Shown piece after piece: positions 37,966-47,278 of a stretch of DNA of 64,000 bases. The position numbers and the translations under genes are program-made. Source of the stretch: Bacillus stratosphericus (GTDB lineage: Bacteria; Bacillota; Bacilli; Bacillales; Bacillaceae). The DNA lies in contig NZ_JAIVLB010000007.1 of assembly GCF_020524495.1 (NCBI RefSeq), positions 1 through 64,000 on the forward strand. Direction: 5' to 3'. Under the pieces are notes generated by a model. The model had not been told where the DNA came from, did no database searches, and was given only the letters and a program-made list of their open reading frames with translations. The stretch's first letter is position 1, and each line of letters opens with the position of its first letter.

Positions 37966-38547
37966 TTATTCGTCTTCTGTTTGAATGTCACCTTCTAAAA
38001 TATACTGTCCGCGATAAGGCTTCTTCACTTCAGGATACATTTTTATTAAGCTTTGCATAAACGTTGTCATATTGGGGATTTCAAGACCGCTCTCTTTTTC
38101 AATCTCTTTTTGAAGCTCTGAGCTCTTAATCGCCGCATTATGACGCTTTAACGTTTTGATCGCCGCTTCACGGAGCTTAGCTGCCTTGGAACCAGGTCGA
38201 GCTGTTCCTCTTCTGCGTCTTGTAGATACTTCAGGAATACCTACAGGTGCACCGCTTAGATGACTTGTTCCTAAAGAAGATGTAGTGGCTGATTGCGATT
38301 GCGTCGGCTGTTGATAGCTTCTCATTTCTTGTGCAGCTAGCTCAGCTAAAACAGGCAATGAATCCGTATTTCTCTCTGTACGCACTTCTTTTTTTGTATC
38401 TGTCACTAGTCCTGTTCCTTGACGGTCTAATTCTCTTAATTTTGCATAAATCGCATCTCGTTCGATTTGATATTCACGAATGACCTTCACTTCTGCCTCG
38501 TTTAATTGTTCCAATCTTAAACGTAACGCTTCCCTCTCATTAAACAA
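37966..38547 (-). CDS. rok: Rok, repressor of comK and nucleoid-associated silencer
   Basis: A 193-residue xenogeneic silencer. N-terminal coiled oligomerisation domain (1-45), a neutral linker rich in Ser/Gln/Thr/Pro (about 75-115), the basic RRRRGTARPGSKAAK hinge and the C-terminal winged-helix domain (about 120-187) that reads AT-rich minor grooves. It binds comK and foreign DNA in B. subtilis. The upstream region is very AT-rich, consistent with autorepression. A short paralogue is at 32350-32727. Confidence 0.94.
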   Translation of the reverse strand: MFNEREALRLRLEQLNEAEVKVIREYQIERDAIYAKLRELDRQGTGLVTDTKKEVRTERNTDSLPVLAELAAQEMRSYQQPTQSQSATTSSLGTSHLSGAPVGIPEVSTRRRRGTARPGSKAAKLREAAIKTLKRHNAAIKSSELQKEIEKESGLEIPNMTTFMQSLIKMYPEVKKPYRGQYILEGDIQTEDE

Positions 38548-38999
38548 TGGATTTCCCCCTCATCATATTAAAAAATACTCTATAGTAAATATTAGATTAG
38601 AAAACTAATTTTATCAACTATTTTTTATCATTTTACAGTTTGCTAACAGATAGGTATTTTTAACTATTTTTTTGTCAAATACGAAAAATAGGCAACCATT
38701 CGTTGCCAATACAGGCTTTAATCAAGACTTAAAATATTGTAAAAAATTTGAATAAACACTTAAAATACTTGATTTATATAGTTATTTATCAAAATGAAAT
38801 TTCTTTTGTGCAAAAACGTTCTAAAGAGTAAAGGTTGATTTTTTTACATTTTCATTTCAAAACAAAAATGTAAATAGGTCATAATACCTTTTTACATCAC
38901 GAATATTTTTTAATGTAATCCCTCACTTTCTTTTTTCTTAAGCATAACACCAACAATAAAATCCCATTCAGTGCAATATGTATCCTATTTTTGAATATG
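38548..38999. other. AT-rich rok promoter region
   Basis: About 450 bp without an open frame, very rich in A/T tracts, ending in the duplicated hairpin that begins repeat copy C. It must contain the rok promoter on the minus strand; I do not see a clear consensus. Multiple AT stretches such as TACTTTTTACATT-type are suitable Rok binding sites. Confidence 0.45.
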
Positions 39000-39001
39000 A
39001 A

Positions 39002-39022
39002 AAACCCCCATTCATGGGGGTA
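39002..39022. terminator. ykuV terminator hairpin, distal copy with T-run
   Basis: ACCCCCATTCATGGGGGT hairpin. On the minus strand it is followed by TTTTTCAT, so this copy is the effective rho-independent terminator for ykuUV. Confidence 0.85.
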
Positions 39023-39197
39023 CAGCGTATAGACAAACCCTCGCATTCGTTGTCAGCCCTGCGTGCCGGTGCTCACGAATCTAAAATTTGCTCCGCTCCA
39101 GTACTCGTCCTTCCTAGACTTCAAAGGTTTTCAATCACGCTGAAAAGAAGACAAAGGGCTAAAATAAAGATCATTTTAGCCCTTTGTCAACAATCTA
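39023..39197 (+). repeat. Dispersed terminator-inserted repeat (copy C)
   Basis: A 175-bp element, the reverse complement of 21266-21427 with an 11-bp insertion (around 39095) and few substitutions. It begins CAGCGTA TAGACAAAC and ends CAACAATCTA. Near the right end is the hairpin GACAAAGGGCTAAA...TTTAGCCCTTTGTC. It is flanked on both sides by identical 21-bp copies of the ykuV terminator hairpin (39002-39022 and 39197-39217). No protein frame. Confidence 0.9.
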
Positions 39198-39217
39198 AAC
39201 CCCCATTCATGGGGGTA
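39197..39217. terminator. ykuV terminator hairpin, proximal copy
   Basis: Exact duplicate of the 39002-39022 hairpin next to the ykuV stop, without a T-run because the repeat element follows. Confidence 0.8.
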
Positions 39218-39223
39218 AAAGCC

Positions 39224-39682
39224 CTATTCTACAGTCTTTTCAGACTCAGAAAGAACTCGATTCACTCGTTTTTCAAGCATTTTCATACCACTTCCACCAG
39301 CTTGGAAGTGACGTAAAGCACCTGTTTTATCAAACACATAATATGCTGGTACGTATTCGTTCTCAAAGGCTTCCGTTAATTGATGCTCACTGTCCACAAA
39401 GATTGGCTGTGTGATTTCATGTTCATTGGCAACCTCTTTTATTTTATCTAGGTCCAAATCATCCTCTGAGCGCGGCATATGTACAGCTACAACGTTTAAT
39501 TGATCCTTGTATTCATCACGGAATTGATTAACTTGTGGCATCGCCTCTTTACAAAGATGACAGCTAACTGACCAGAAATGAATCAATGTAGGTTTATCGC
39601 CAATCAGTTCTTCTCTTGATACTTCTCCATTTAACCATTCTTTTGCACCAGTTAGTTCTGGCATTGGTTGACGTAATTTCAT
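39224..39682 (-). CDS. ykuV: YkuV, thioredoxin-like thiol-disulfide oxidoreductase
   Basis: A 152-residue cytoplasmic thioredoxin-fold protein with active site SVSCHLCKEAMP (CxxC, about 36-39) and a cis-Pro region (YVPAYYVFDKTG). No signal peptide. It is downstream of the peroxiredoxin ykuU, and the pair is predicted to be co-transcribed for peroxide detoxification or disulfide reduction, as in B. subtilis. Confidence 0.92.
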   Translation of the reverse strand: MKLRQPMPELTGAKEWLNGEVSREELIGDKPTLIHFWSVSCHLCKEAMPQVNQFRDEYKDQLNVVAVHMPRSEDDLDLDKIKEVANEHEITQPIFVDSEHQLTEAFENEYVPAYYVFDKTGALRHFQAGGSGMKMLEKRVNRVLSESEKTVE

Positions 39683-39764
39683 TATTAAGCGCCTCCATCC
39701 ATTGTATGTGTCGAAACAAAAAGGTCTAACATCAGTTAGACCCTCCTGTTTCTGCAGTTATCAA

Positions 39765-40307
39765 TTAAAGTGTTTTTTGACCAGGTTTCCAGTTCGCTGG
39801 GCAAAGTCCGCCAGTTTGTAATGCTTGAAGAACACGTAATGTCTCATCTACATCACGACCGATATTGTTGTGGAATACTGTTTGATATTGAAGTTCGCCT
39901 TCTGGATTAATGATGAATAATCCGCGAAGTGCAATTCCTTCTTCTTCAATTAAAACACCATACTCTCTTGATACTGTGTGGTTTGTATCAGCAGCTAGTG
40001 GGTATTTTAATTCACCTAGACCATTGTCTTTACGATCTGTGTTGATCCAAGCAAGATGCGTATGGATTGTATCAGTAGATACACCAATGATTTCTGCATC
40101 TAAGTCTTTGAACTCATCATAACGGTCACTCATTGCCGTAATTTCAGTTGGGCAAACAAATGTGAAATCCATTGGATAGAAGAAAAGAACTGTCCATTTG
40201 TCATTCTTCATGTTTTCCTCTAAACTTACTTTACCAAATTCTTTGTTAGCAAGTACTGCTTCCATTTCAAAACGTGGAGCTTGTTTTCCTACAAAACGCT
40301 CTGCCAT
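39765..40307 (-). CDS. ykuU: YkuU, 2-Cys peroxiredoxin
   Basis: A 180-residue AhpC-type peroxidase with peroxidatic Cys in MDFTFVCPTEI (Cys about 52) and resolving Cys in GGLCPANWKPG (about 170). It reduces peroxides, most likely using YkuV or thioredoxin. A near-consensus promoter lies upstream. Confidence 0.94.
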   Translation of the reverse strand: MAERFVGKQAPRFEMEAVLANKEFGKVSLEENMKNDKWTVLFFYPMDFTFVCPTEITAMSDRYDEFKDLDAEIIGVSTDTIHTHLAWINTDRKDNGLGELKYPLAADTNHTVSREYGVLIEEEGIALRGLFIINPEGELQYQTVFHNNIGRDVDETLRVLQALQTGGLCPANWKPGQKTL

Positions 40308-40414
40308 ATGTAAATCCCTCCATAAAATAATATCTTTATACAGACTTCTTAGCTGTATATAAAATGAGAATCAAAAGATGAAATTCTCATTTAGTTAATA
40401 ACTTCACAAGTACA

Positions 40415-40443
40415 ATTATAATACTTAAGCGATTTTTAGTCAA
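40415..40443 (-). promoter_or_regulatory. Sigma-A promoter of ykuU-ykuV
   Basis: On the minus strand TTGACT (40438-40443) and TATAAT (40415-40420) are separated by 17 nt. A single PerR-like half site (TTATAAT) overlaps the -10, but the second half is missing, so I do not call a PerR box. Confidence 0.75.
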
Positions 40444-40611
40444 TATTAATTAATAATAAATTTAATTAAAGACTAATCACAATCTCTTACTTCAACTAAC
40501 AAAAGTTTAACATGTCTTGCATAAAGGAACAAATGATTAGCTTCTCTTTTTGAATTTCCATCATCCTCTATATCAGTATGATTTTTCTAAAATTAATTGC
40601 TAATGTTATGC

Positions 40612-40745
40612 GTTCGGTTCCTCTTCCTCCGTGCTGCGTATCATTGCGAAAACAGAAACTTTGGAGCAATGGCGGGTGGAACGAATTCTGCGCAAAAGGA
40701 TGAAAGAAGTATTTGATTTAGATAAAGGTCAAAAAGAACCGGGAT
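40612..40745 (+). pseudogene. ykuT: Remnant of ykuT (MscS-type mechanosensitive channel), C-terminal end only
   Basis: A plus-strand stretch reads [20 protein letters not shown] and then [12 protein letters not shown], the characteristic end of the MscS beta/alpha cytoplasmic domain. It lies between ykuS and ykuU, where B. subtilis has ykuT. The transmembrane domain and most of the gene are missing, and the frame runs into the ykuS terminator. A full-length gene of about 800 bp has been reduced to about 130 bp. Confidence 0.75.
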
Positions 40746-40768
40746 CATCATCTTCCGGTTCTCTTTTG
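40731..40768. terminator. Terminator of ykuS (bidirectional)
   Basis: AAAAGAACCGG ... CCGGTTCTCTTTT hairpin following ykuS on the minus strand. Confidence 0.85.
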
Positions 40769-40774
40769 CTTACC

Positions 40775-41017
40775 TTATTGAACACGCTGTTCTACTTCTT
40801 GACAAACCTCATCAGCGGTCATACCTGACGCTTTAATGACGGATGCCTTTGTCTCTGTGTTTGACATACCAAGAACATTTGAATCTAGTCCTGTTACTAC
40901 ATAGCAGTCGCACTGATCCATTTGCTGTTCATTTTGAATACGTACCACGTCATACCCTTTTTGCTTCAAAAGTTCTTCTACATCAGATAAAGATGGTTCT
41001 ACACCAATTCTTGTCAT
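40775..41017 (-). CDS. ykuS: YkuS, UPF0180 family protein
   Basis: An 80-residue cytoplasmic protein beginning [19 protein letters not shown] and containing [19 protein letters not shown], matching YkuS (UPF0180) of unknown function. The start is ATG 41017, 9 nt after GGAGGTG; an in-frame GTG at 41029 overlaps that site and is rejected. Confidence 0.88.
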   Translation of the reverse strand: MTRIGVEPSLSDVEELLKQKGYDVVRIQNEQQMDQCDCYVVTGLDSNVLGMSNTETKASVIKASGMTADEVCQEVEQRVQ

Positions 41018-41067
41018 AATCAAGAACACCTCCTGTTCATAAGGTGTACAGGAGGTTTATCGATTAT

Positions 41068-42198
41068 TCATTCACCCGCTTGCTTTTTAAAATAAGCCGT
41101 CATGACGCTCACTGCCGTTTCGATGGCCTTTTCATCAGGTTTCAGTTCTGCATGATGCAGACCATATTCTGAATCTACACCTAACCAAAACATGAACCCA
41201 GGATACTTTTTCAGCATGTAGCCGAAATCTTCTCCTGTCATGGCTTCTCTACATTCAATCACATTCGCCAGTCCTTCTTCGGCTACATAGGACATAAATT
41301 CCTCTGTCAGATCCTTTGAATTGTCCACTTCGTAATAGGATGAAGGATAACGTACTGTCGCTTTGCACTCATAGCCGACTTCAATTCCCTTTGCGAGTGC
41401 TTCAATTCGCTTTCTCACCTTTTCCATAGACTCTGGTGAGAGCGTACGAATGGTTCCATCGAGTTTTGCGTGCTGAGCAATGATATTTTGAGCAGTTCCT
41501 CCAGTAATCGTGCCCACCGTAATCACCGCACTATCAAGAGGATCGACATTACGTGAAATGACTGATTGCAACTGACCTACAAGTGCACTTGCAGCAACCA
41601 CCATGTCATTCGCTAAATGAGGATAAGCAGCATGTCCACCTTTTCCTTCTAAATCGATTACAAGTTCACTCGTATTGGCAAACAATAGACCCGGCTTTGT
41701 TGCAATCGTTCCAACAGGATACTCAGGTGCAATATGCAGCGCTGTAATAAACTCTGGGGTCCACTTTTTCAGGACGTCACTTGTAAGCATTGGTTCCGCT
41801 CCGCCTGGTCCTTCTTCTGCCGGTTGAAAAATAAATAGTAATTCTTCTTTTATTGGCTGATGAACGAAATGATCAATAATGCCAAGGGCAATGGTCATAT
41901 GAAGGTCGTGTCCACACGCATGCATTTTTCCTTCATGCACAGATTGAAATGGATACCCAGTTTCCTCAGGAATGGATAGGCCGTCCATATCTGCACGATA
42001 AGCAAATACGCGCGAGGGACTTATCCCCTTCACTTTCACAAACAGCCCAGTCCGCCATGTTTCAATCTCTATTCGATCTTTTGGATATGTGTCGAGATGT
42101 TTGATGAGATACGCTTGCGTTTTAAACTCTTGAAAACCAAGCTCAGGAATTTTGTGCAAATCTCTTCGAATGGATATCAATTGCTCACGATTTAACAA
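41068..42198 (-). CDS. dapL: N-acetyldiaminopimelate deacetylase (DapL/YkuR)
   Basis: A 376-residue M20-family metallo-hydrolase for the acetylase branch of lysine/diaminopimelate synthesis: [14 protein letters not shown] metal site, [11 protein letters not shown] and [16 protein letters not shown] dimerisation domain. The start is TTG 42198 behind AAAGGAAG, giving the family length (B. subtilis 374). It pairs with dapH directly upstream. Confidence 0.93.
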   Translation of the reverse strand: MLNREQLISIRRDLHKIPELGFQEFKTQAYLIKHLDTYPKDRIEIETWRTGLFVKVKGISPSRVFAYRADMDGLSIPEETGYPFQSVHEGKMHACGHDLHMTIALGIIDHFVHQPIKEELLFIFQPAEEGPGGAEPMLTSDVLKKWTPEFITALHIAPEYPVGTIATKPGLLFANTSELVIDLEGKGGHAAYPHLANDMVVAASALVGQLQSVISRNVDPLDSAVITVGTITGGTAQNIIAQHAKLDGTIRTLSPESMEKVRKRIEALAKGIEVGYECKATVRYPSSYYEVDNSKDLTEEFMSYVAEEGLANVIECREAMTGEDFGYMLKKYPGFMFWLGVDSEYGLHHAELKPDEKAIETAVSVMTAYFKKQAGE

Positions 42199-42279
42199 GT
42201 GAACTCGCTTCCTTTCCTCTATACGAATAAGACGTGGAAATATCATCCACGTCTATGTCTACATCTGCAAATTATATAA

Positions 42280-42990
42280 TTAAAGCTGACGCAGTTCTTG
42301 TTTAATTTCTGTCTTACCTTTTGTTTTTTCATCAATGTCTTTGATTTTCTTTGCAGGTGTACCTGCTACAACTGTGTAAGGATCCACATCGTTGACAACG
42401 ATTGCGCCAGCTGCTACAACCGCACCTTTACCAATTGTTACGCCTTCTAAAACAACAGCGTTCGCACCGATAACAACATCATCTTCTACTACGACTGGTT
42501 TAGCAGATGGCGGCTCAATGACGCCAGCAAGAACAGATCCAGCACCGATATGACAGTTCTTCCCTACTGTTGCACGGCCACCAAGAACCACGTTCATGTC
42601 AATCATTGTACCTTCACCGATGACTGAACCGATATTTATAGAAGCCCCCATCATGATCACTGCATTATCACCGATTTCAACTTGATCCCGAATGATTGCA
42701 CCTGGTTCAATACGCGCTTTAATGTTTTTCAAATCTAACATAGGGATCGCAGAATTACGGCGGTCATTTTCTACGACAACATCTTTAATCTTGTCTTCGT
42801 TTGATGCTAGAGCTTCTTGAATTTCGCTCCACTCACCAAAGACAACTCCTGTGTTGCCCGTGATGAAAGTCTTTGCATGTTCACCAAATTCAATACCTTC
42901 TAAGTCGCCTTTAATATAGACTTTGACAGGTGTTGATTTTGTACTATTTTGAATAAATGAAATAATTTCATTAGCGTCCATTTGTTTCAT
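42280..42990 (-). CDS. dapH: Tetrahydrodipicolinate N-acetyltransferase
   Basis: A 236-residue left-handed beta-helix acyltransferase with hexapeptide repeats ([40 protein letters not shown]). It makes N-acetyl-2-amino-6-oxopimelate for lysine and cell-wall diaminopimelate. The start is ATG 42990 after GGAGGAC, equal to B. subtilis. An upstream open frame extends it by 72 unconserved residues. Confidence 0.96.
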   Translation of the reverse strand: MKQMDANEIISFIQNSTKSTPVKVYIKGDLEGIEFGEHAKTFITGNTGVVFGEWSEIQEALASNEDKIKDVVVENDRRNSAIPMLDLKNIKARIEPGAIIRDQVEIGDNAVIMMGASINIGSVIGEGTMIDMNVVLGGRATVGKNCHIGAGSVLAGVIEPPSAKPVVVEDDVVIGANAVVLEGVTIGKGAVVAAGAIVVNDVDPYTVVAGTPAKKIKDIDEKTKGKTEIKQELRQL

Positions 42991-43297
42991 GTATGTATGT
43001 CCTCCTCTTAATTTATACTTCATTACTGTACCAAAGGAGAGTTTTAATGACAAGTGAAAGAATTGACTGCGCATTTGCATATAAAACAAGCGGGTACCTT
43101 TATTCCGTTTCTTGTTGGTGAAGTTGAACAAATTGTTTGCCAAAAAATATTCATAATATGATGAAAATTCCTCTCTCCTACAATGAAAATCTTTAAGTAC
43201 TTTCATAGGTAAATAAATTAGGTCACTGCTTCATGTCAAATCACCCAAGAACGTTCATTAATCCTATAAAAATGCACCTCCTATTTGAAGAAGGTAC
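42991..43297. other. Intergenic region between dapH and ccpC
   Basis: About 300 bp. B. subtilis carries the flavodoxin genes ykuN-ykuO-ykuP near here; none is present. It should hold the dapH promoter on the minus strand, with no consensus that I would defend. No terminator or RNA structure is evident. Confidence 0.4.
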
Positions 43298-44179
43298 TTA
43301 CACTGCCTCACTTTCAAGCATTTCTTTCACCACACCAACAAATGCTTGAACCTGTTTTAATTGAAAGGACGCTTCATATCCTAAAAGCCATGTGTCACGT
43401 CCGATTTGCTCTCCATTTACGTCAACGAGCGGGGTTTTATGAACACTTTTTTCATGGTCATACAAGGTGACAGAAGGCAAAATGGCATAGCCAATTCCAT
43501 GATAAGCCATTTGTTTACATGTCTCAATTTGATCCACAAGAATGGTCTGCTTTGGTGACACTTTAAACTTTTGATGCCACCAGTGCTGGATTTCCTGATA
43601 ATAGGTGCTGTCACTTTTAAACTGGATAAATGGCCGTTCTGTCTTGATTAACTCACCCACATCCTTGATTACGGAATCGACTAAATATAAATGATCTGTC
43701 ATCAAATATTCCTTTGTCCCTTTCCAATCAGGGTTTCCGCGAATAATCCCAATGTGCACGTGGTCTTCATACAAACTTTTGAGCATTTCACTACTCCAGC
43801 CGGTGACCAATGACACTTTGGCATTTGGATATTTTTCGACATACCGCTTTAACACTTTCGGCAGCCAGTGCTGTCCAATAATGGACGCAACTGCAAGCTT
43901 GAGTGTACCGTGAATGTCCCCTTCAAGCTCATCAATTCTCTCTCTCACTCGATCCTGCTCAGTCGTGACCTCTTTAGCAAATTGAATAATCTGTTCGCCT
44001 GCTGAAGTCACTGTCAGCCCTTTTTGTGAACGAAAAAAAATTTTTGTTCCCCATTCCTTTTCAATCGTTTGCAATCTTTGAGATAATGCAGGCTGAGATA
44101 CAAAGAGCCGCTCCGAAGCCTTTCTCATATTCAATTCTTCACTTAGCACAACAAGCATATGTAACTCTTGAAGCTGCAT
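43298..44179 (-). CDS. ccpC: CcpC, LysR-type citrate-responsive regulator
   Basis: A 293-residue LTTR with N-terminal winged HTH (NMRKASERLFVSQPALSQRL, about 17-36) and a C-terminal substrate-binding domain. In B. subtilis CcpC represses citrate synthase and aconitase genes until citrate accumulates. Assignment is by position and similarity. Confidence 0.9.
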   Translation of the reverse strand: MQLQELHMLVVLSEELNMRKASERLFVSQPALSQRLQTIEKEWGTKIFFRSQKGLTVTSAGEQIIQFAKEVTTEQDRVRERIDELEGDIHGTLKLAVASIIGQHWLPKVLKRYVEKYPNAKVSLVTGWSSEMLKSLYEDHVHIGIIRGNPDWKGTKEYLMTDHLYLVDSVIKDVGELIKTERPFIQFKSDSTYYQEIQHWWHQKFKVSPKQTILVDQIETCKQMAYHGIGYAILPSVTLYDHEKSVHKTPLVDVNGEQIGRDTWLLGYEASFQLKQVQAFVGVVKEMLESEAV

Positions 44180-44261
44180 GGGCGTCCTCCCTTATCTCTT
44201 TATAAGTTTTTCTTATTCTATATGTTCATTATATAAATTTCAGCTTATGAAGGCAAAAAAA

Positions 44262-44282
44262 ATAAGCTGGGCTACAGCTCAT
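44262..44282 (-). terminator. Terminator of darB
   Basis: Hairpin AGCTG-TAGCC-CAGCT overlapping the stop codon and followed by TTATTTTTTTT on the minus strand. Confidence 0.75.
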
Positions 44283-44722
44283 TTTTTCGCGGAATGAATG
44301 ACCTCATTTAAGCGTTTTAATACTACACGTCGAGTAAAAATTCCTTCAAATACTTGCTCTTCATTTTCTACACAAACAAATCCATTATTCGTCACAGCGT
44401 GAACACCTTTTAGTACAGGATCAGTCGTTTTGAGTCTTGGAATATCTGTTAACATGACCTCTTCTACCTTTAATTGGTCCAGTTTCTCGAATTCAATTCG
44501 TTCTAAACCAAAGATTTTATCCATGATCATATTCGTTCCAATTAACCCATGAAGATGATAAGAAGCATCTAAAACAGGTATTGCTGTATATCCTGTTTTT
44601 GTCAGGACCAATAGAGCGTGCTCAAGATTATTTCCAATTTGAACATGTGCCACTTTATCTGCATCAATCATATGCTCTGCTACTGTTGACTCAAGTAATT
44701 GAGTCGGTTCGATCTCGATCAT
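44279..44722 (-). CDS. darB: DarB (YkuL/CbpB), c-di-AMP-binding CBS protein
   Basis: A 147-residue protein consisting of two CBS domains (about 15-70 and 85-140) with KTGYTAIPVLDASYHLHGLI in the first. In B. subtilis DarB senses c-di-AMP and, when free of it, activates Rel (p)ppGpp synthesis and pyruvate carboxylase. It lies between ccpC and abbA as in B. subtilis. Confidence 0.9.
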   Translation of the reverse strand: MIEIEPTQLLESTVAEHMIDADKVAHVQIGNNLEHALLVLTKTGYTAIPVLDASYHLHGLIGTNMIMDKIFGLERIEFEKLDQLKVEEVMLTDIPRLKTTDPVLKGVHAVTNNGFVCVENEEQVFEGIFTRRVVLKRLNEVIHSAKK

Positions 44723-44820
44723 ATTCCTCGACCCCTTTTCTCTCGATCATCAATCATTCATTCCCCTTTACTATTAAGCATAAACTAAAACGAAATTTGT
44801 CGAAAGATTTTTTTCTGCAT

Positions 44821-44848
44821 AAAAAAGATACTCAGCCTCGAGTATCTA
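44821..44848 (-). terminator. Terminator of abbA
   Basis: AGATACTC ... GAGTATCT stem with TTTTTT on the minus strand. Confidence 0.88.
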
Positions 44849-44867
44849 ATAGAATGTTAAACCGATA

Positions 44868-45059
44868 TTAATTCTCAAACCTTACTCTGTCATACAATGT
44901 GATCAATTGCTTATACGTATTGTCATCGACATTTTTTGTTCCACATTCTATATCATTGATCTCACTGCTTAGTAATTCGACAGCATATTCCTGATTCAGC
45001 AATACGTTTAATAATAGCTTTTTCTCTTCTTCATTAAAACGATTTTCGATGACGCTCAT
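44868..45059 (-). CDS. abbA: AbbA, anti-repressor of AbrB
   Basis: A 63-residue acidic helical peptide. It contains EEEKKLLLNVLLNQEYAVEL and IECGTKNVDDNTYKQLITLY, matching B. subtilis AbbA (YkzF), a DNA-mimicking inhibitor of AbrB and Abh that is induced by Spo0A. Its target paralogue abh is in this window. Confidence 0.9.
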   Translation of the reverse strand: MSVIENRFNEEEKKLLLNVLLNQEYAVELLSSEINDIECGTKNVDDNTYKQLITLYDRVRFEN

Positions 45060-45210
45060 TCAACATCAGGCCCCCTGTTTCATATATGCTTTTATATTGA
45101 TTAGCAGGCTTTTGAATGTCTGCTTCCTCTCTATACAGCTAGAATAAGGAACTAGAATCGAATCGTCAACCGCACGTTTCGACAAGGTTTGAAGAAAATT
45201 GACGGAAATT

Positions 45211-45726
45211 TTATTTTGTGTATCGATTGGCATAGCAAAATGCTGCATATGAGTCGGGCTTTATTTTTGCTTCAATTCCCATAGCTGTGATCATTCCGGT
45301 CATTTCCTGAATCAGCTCTTTCGTACTTCCGTTTTTCCCAATATCAAGATGGGCTTCAAAACGGAGGTCTGCCCCTTCCTCAGCAAACGGAAGAAGCAAA
45401 TCCATCAGTTCCGTTAAAGGTCCGTCAAGGATGTCTGCACATACCTTTTGGCTAAATGCTGTCTCTAATGAAATTTTTTCTCTAAGACTTTGCACAGCTC
45501 TACTGACCACTTGTTGTGTCAGGCAGCCCCAGGCTCCTTTGCCCATACGGTGAAGATGAATCGCAGTCATAAACTTTGTGACATTCTGATTGACCTGTGA
45601 GTCCGTGCCAATTGACAGCACATAGACAGATCTAGGGTCTTTTCGAATAAAGTCTTTCATTCTCATGACGACATCAGAAAACGCTAAATGATCTTCAGAA
45701 AGATTGTAGAAAAAAGAATCACTCAC
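45211..45726 (-). CDS. ykuK: YkuK, DUF458 RNase H-like protein
   Basis: A 171-residue protein of the DUF458/YkuK family. The fold is predicted to be RNase H-like, with acidic residues in VYVLSIGTDSQVNQNV and FEAHLDIGKNGSTKEL. Its function in vegetative cells or stress is unknown. It lies upstream of abbA with a 150-bp gap that holds no supported gene. Confidence 0.85.
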   Translation of the reverse strand: MSDSFFYNLSEDHLAFSDVVMRMKDFIRKDPRSVYVLSIGTDSQVNQNVTKFMTAIHLHRMGKGAWGCLTQQVVSRAVQSLREKISLETAFSQKVCADILDGPLTELMDLLLPFAEEGADLRFEAHLDIGKNGSTKELIQEMTGMITAMGIEAKIKPDSYAAFCYANRYTK

Positions 45727-45868
45727 AGAAAGGAACTCCTTTTTAATGGTTTCTTATCCGAAAAATGCGCTGATTGATCATCTTCTATTTGTACATCGCC
45801 TATGAACAAGTGTATATTGCTGTAATAAACCAAGGAATTCTTAGAAAAAACATTTCATACGATTCAGC

Positions 45869-46111
45869 TTAGGATTGTAGAAGATCAAAAATCTCAATCG
45901 AAATCATATCAATGTTGTCAAATGGGAAAGTGTTTGGCTTATCCCCTTGTTGAAAAACAGTCAATTCAAACGTTTGATTCTTTTCGAAATACTTAACACT
46001 ACAGATTTTCTCACCATTCACTTCGAAATAGCGCTGTGCTGGCTCGTTTGCAGTTTCTGCTGTCTCTTGAAGACTTTGCAGCCTTGTAATGATACCCATT
46101 AATTGTGACAT
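45869..46111 (-). CDS. ykuJ: YkuJ small conserved protein
   Basis: An 80-residue cytoplasmic protein with a beta-rich core (YFEVNGEKICSVKYFEKNQT) matching B. subtilis YkuJ (79 residues), of unknown function. The start is ATG 46111, with a run of AAAGGAG a few bases upstream. Confidence 0.85.
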   Translation of the reverse strand: MSQLMGIITRLQSLQETAETANEPAQRYFEVNGEKICSVKYFEKNQTFELTVFQQGDKPNTFPFDNIDMISIEIFDLLQS

Positions 46112-46293
46112 TCTAAAAAAAGACTCCTTTCAAAAAAACAACTCAAGATGAACCCATATTGATTATACACAAGTCCTACAAAGCATCATACCATAAAGTG
46201 TTCTCAGATGATATTTTTCCTCTTGAATTCAAAAAAAGAAAAAGAATCTGTTTTTCTATTTGAGTCTTTTTTCTGATATCATGCACCATGTTT

Positions 46294-47190
46294 TTATAAA
46301 CCGGCAGATCTCGTGAGCCGTTTGGCAATTTCGTCAAAATCCTCTTTTGAAATGCCTGGCGCAAATTCTTCCGGCAATTCTCTATAATCTGGTACAGGTG
46401 CACCTTTCGGGGTACCCTCAATGACTGTCAGCGGCTTTCCATCAATCGGGTGGCTCCCTTTCCAAATCTTATTGATATCTTTATAATCTGTATCACTAAA
46501 TGTATACAGCTTTGTATGAATGTTTTGATCTTCAAACTTTCTCGCAGAGTCAAAGTATTTATTGTCGAGGTTTGGAATCGGCAGCATCTTCCCTATATCT
46601 ACTCCAGTGGCCACCTCAAGCGCTTTTGCATACGCCACGACATGCACACCGCCTCTGACAAGTAAATAACCGATCATCTCTCTTGCTGTAGGATGATCCG
46701 TCATTTCATATACGCGCATCTTATGCGTACGAGCCCCGCATTCAAGAAAGAAATTATGAAGAAGATCAAGAATCAGGTTACCACTTGAGAACACATTCTC
46801 TCCTGTCCAAGGTTTTGCCATTGAATCAAACGGATAAGCTGTTTGAGCCGTTTGAATAAAATGCTGCGTATTTCGTTTATCGACAGCCGCTTTCATCGGT
46901 GTCGTATCTGGATCTCCTCCATGGGTGGTTCCCGTAATCATCAGATTCACAGCTGTGGTCACAAGCTCGACATGACCGAATTCTTCAGCTGTAATACTTG
47001 CTACGAGGTCATAAAATGGTTTGAGTTTTCGTTTCCCTCTAAAGTTAAAGGATTGAAACATGTAATTATTTAAAGTGGACATTTCACCGAATTTCCCACC
47101 GAGTAATTCTTGCACAGCAGCAGCACCATTTGCATCTGGGTGATCTGGCCTTGGTAAATCAATCAGCAGCCGTTTGTCGCGTTTGATCAT
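46294..47190 (-). CDS. Manganese (non-haem) catalase
   Basis: A 298-residue di-manganese catalase of the ferritin-like fold. The metal ligands sit in helix motifs GEMSTLNNYMFQSFNF, ITAEEFGHVELV (about 66-77) and FFLECGARTHKMRVYE, with RGGVHVVAY further on. It converts hydrogen peroxide to water and oxygen without haem. It has no counterpart at this place in B. subtilis, which has related genes (ydbD, yjqC, cotJC) elsewhere. It lies 90 bp downstream of the terminator of a Fur-controlled sRNA, with no obvious promoter of its own, so read-through from that promoter is possible. GGAGG precedes ATG 47190. Confidence 0.9.
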   Translation of the reverse strand: MIKRDKRLLIDLPRPDHPDANGAAAVQELLGGKFGEMSTLNNYMFQSFNFRGKRKLKPFYDLVASITAEEFGHVELVTTAVNLMITGTTHGGDPDTTPMKAAVDKRNTQHFIQTAQTAYPFDSMAKPWTGENVFSSGNLILDLLHNFFLECGARTHKMRVYEMTDHPTAREMIGYLLVRGGVHVVAYAKALEVATGVDIGKMLPIPNLDNKYFDSARKFEDQNIHTKLYTFSDTDYKDINKIWKGSHPIDGKPLTVIEGTPKGAPVPDYRELPEEFAPGISKEDFDEIAKRLTRSAGL

Positions 47191-47278
47191 GATGTTCCCT
47201 CCTACCGTCTAACTATCATCATTTAAGATGTATGGAGGATTTGGGATGTCCTATGCATGAAGAGAAAGATTAAAGTAC

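Noticed and set aside
38978-39316. 112-codon frame across repeat copy C
   Set aside because: Spans two terminator hairpins and the ykuV end; the element has no consistent frame in copy B.
40415-40430. PerR box at the ykuU promoter
   Set aside because: Only one half of the inverted repeat is present.
42991-43206. 72-residue N-terminal extension of DapH
   Set aside because: The conserved start with GGAGGAC is at 42990; the extension is non-conserved and has no site.
45066-45248. 60-codon frame between ykuK and abbA
   Set aside because: No recognisable protein and no ribosome site; overlaps the ykuK end.
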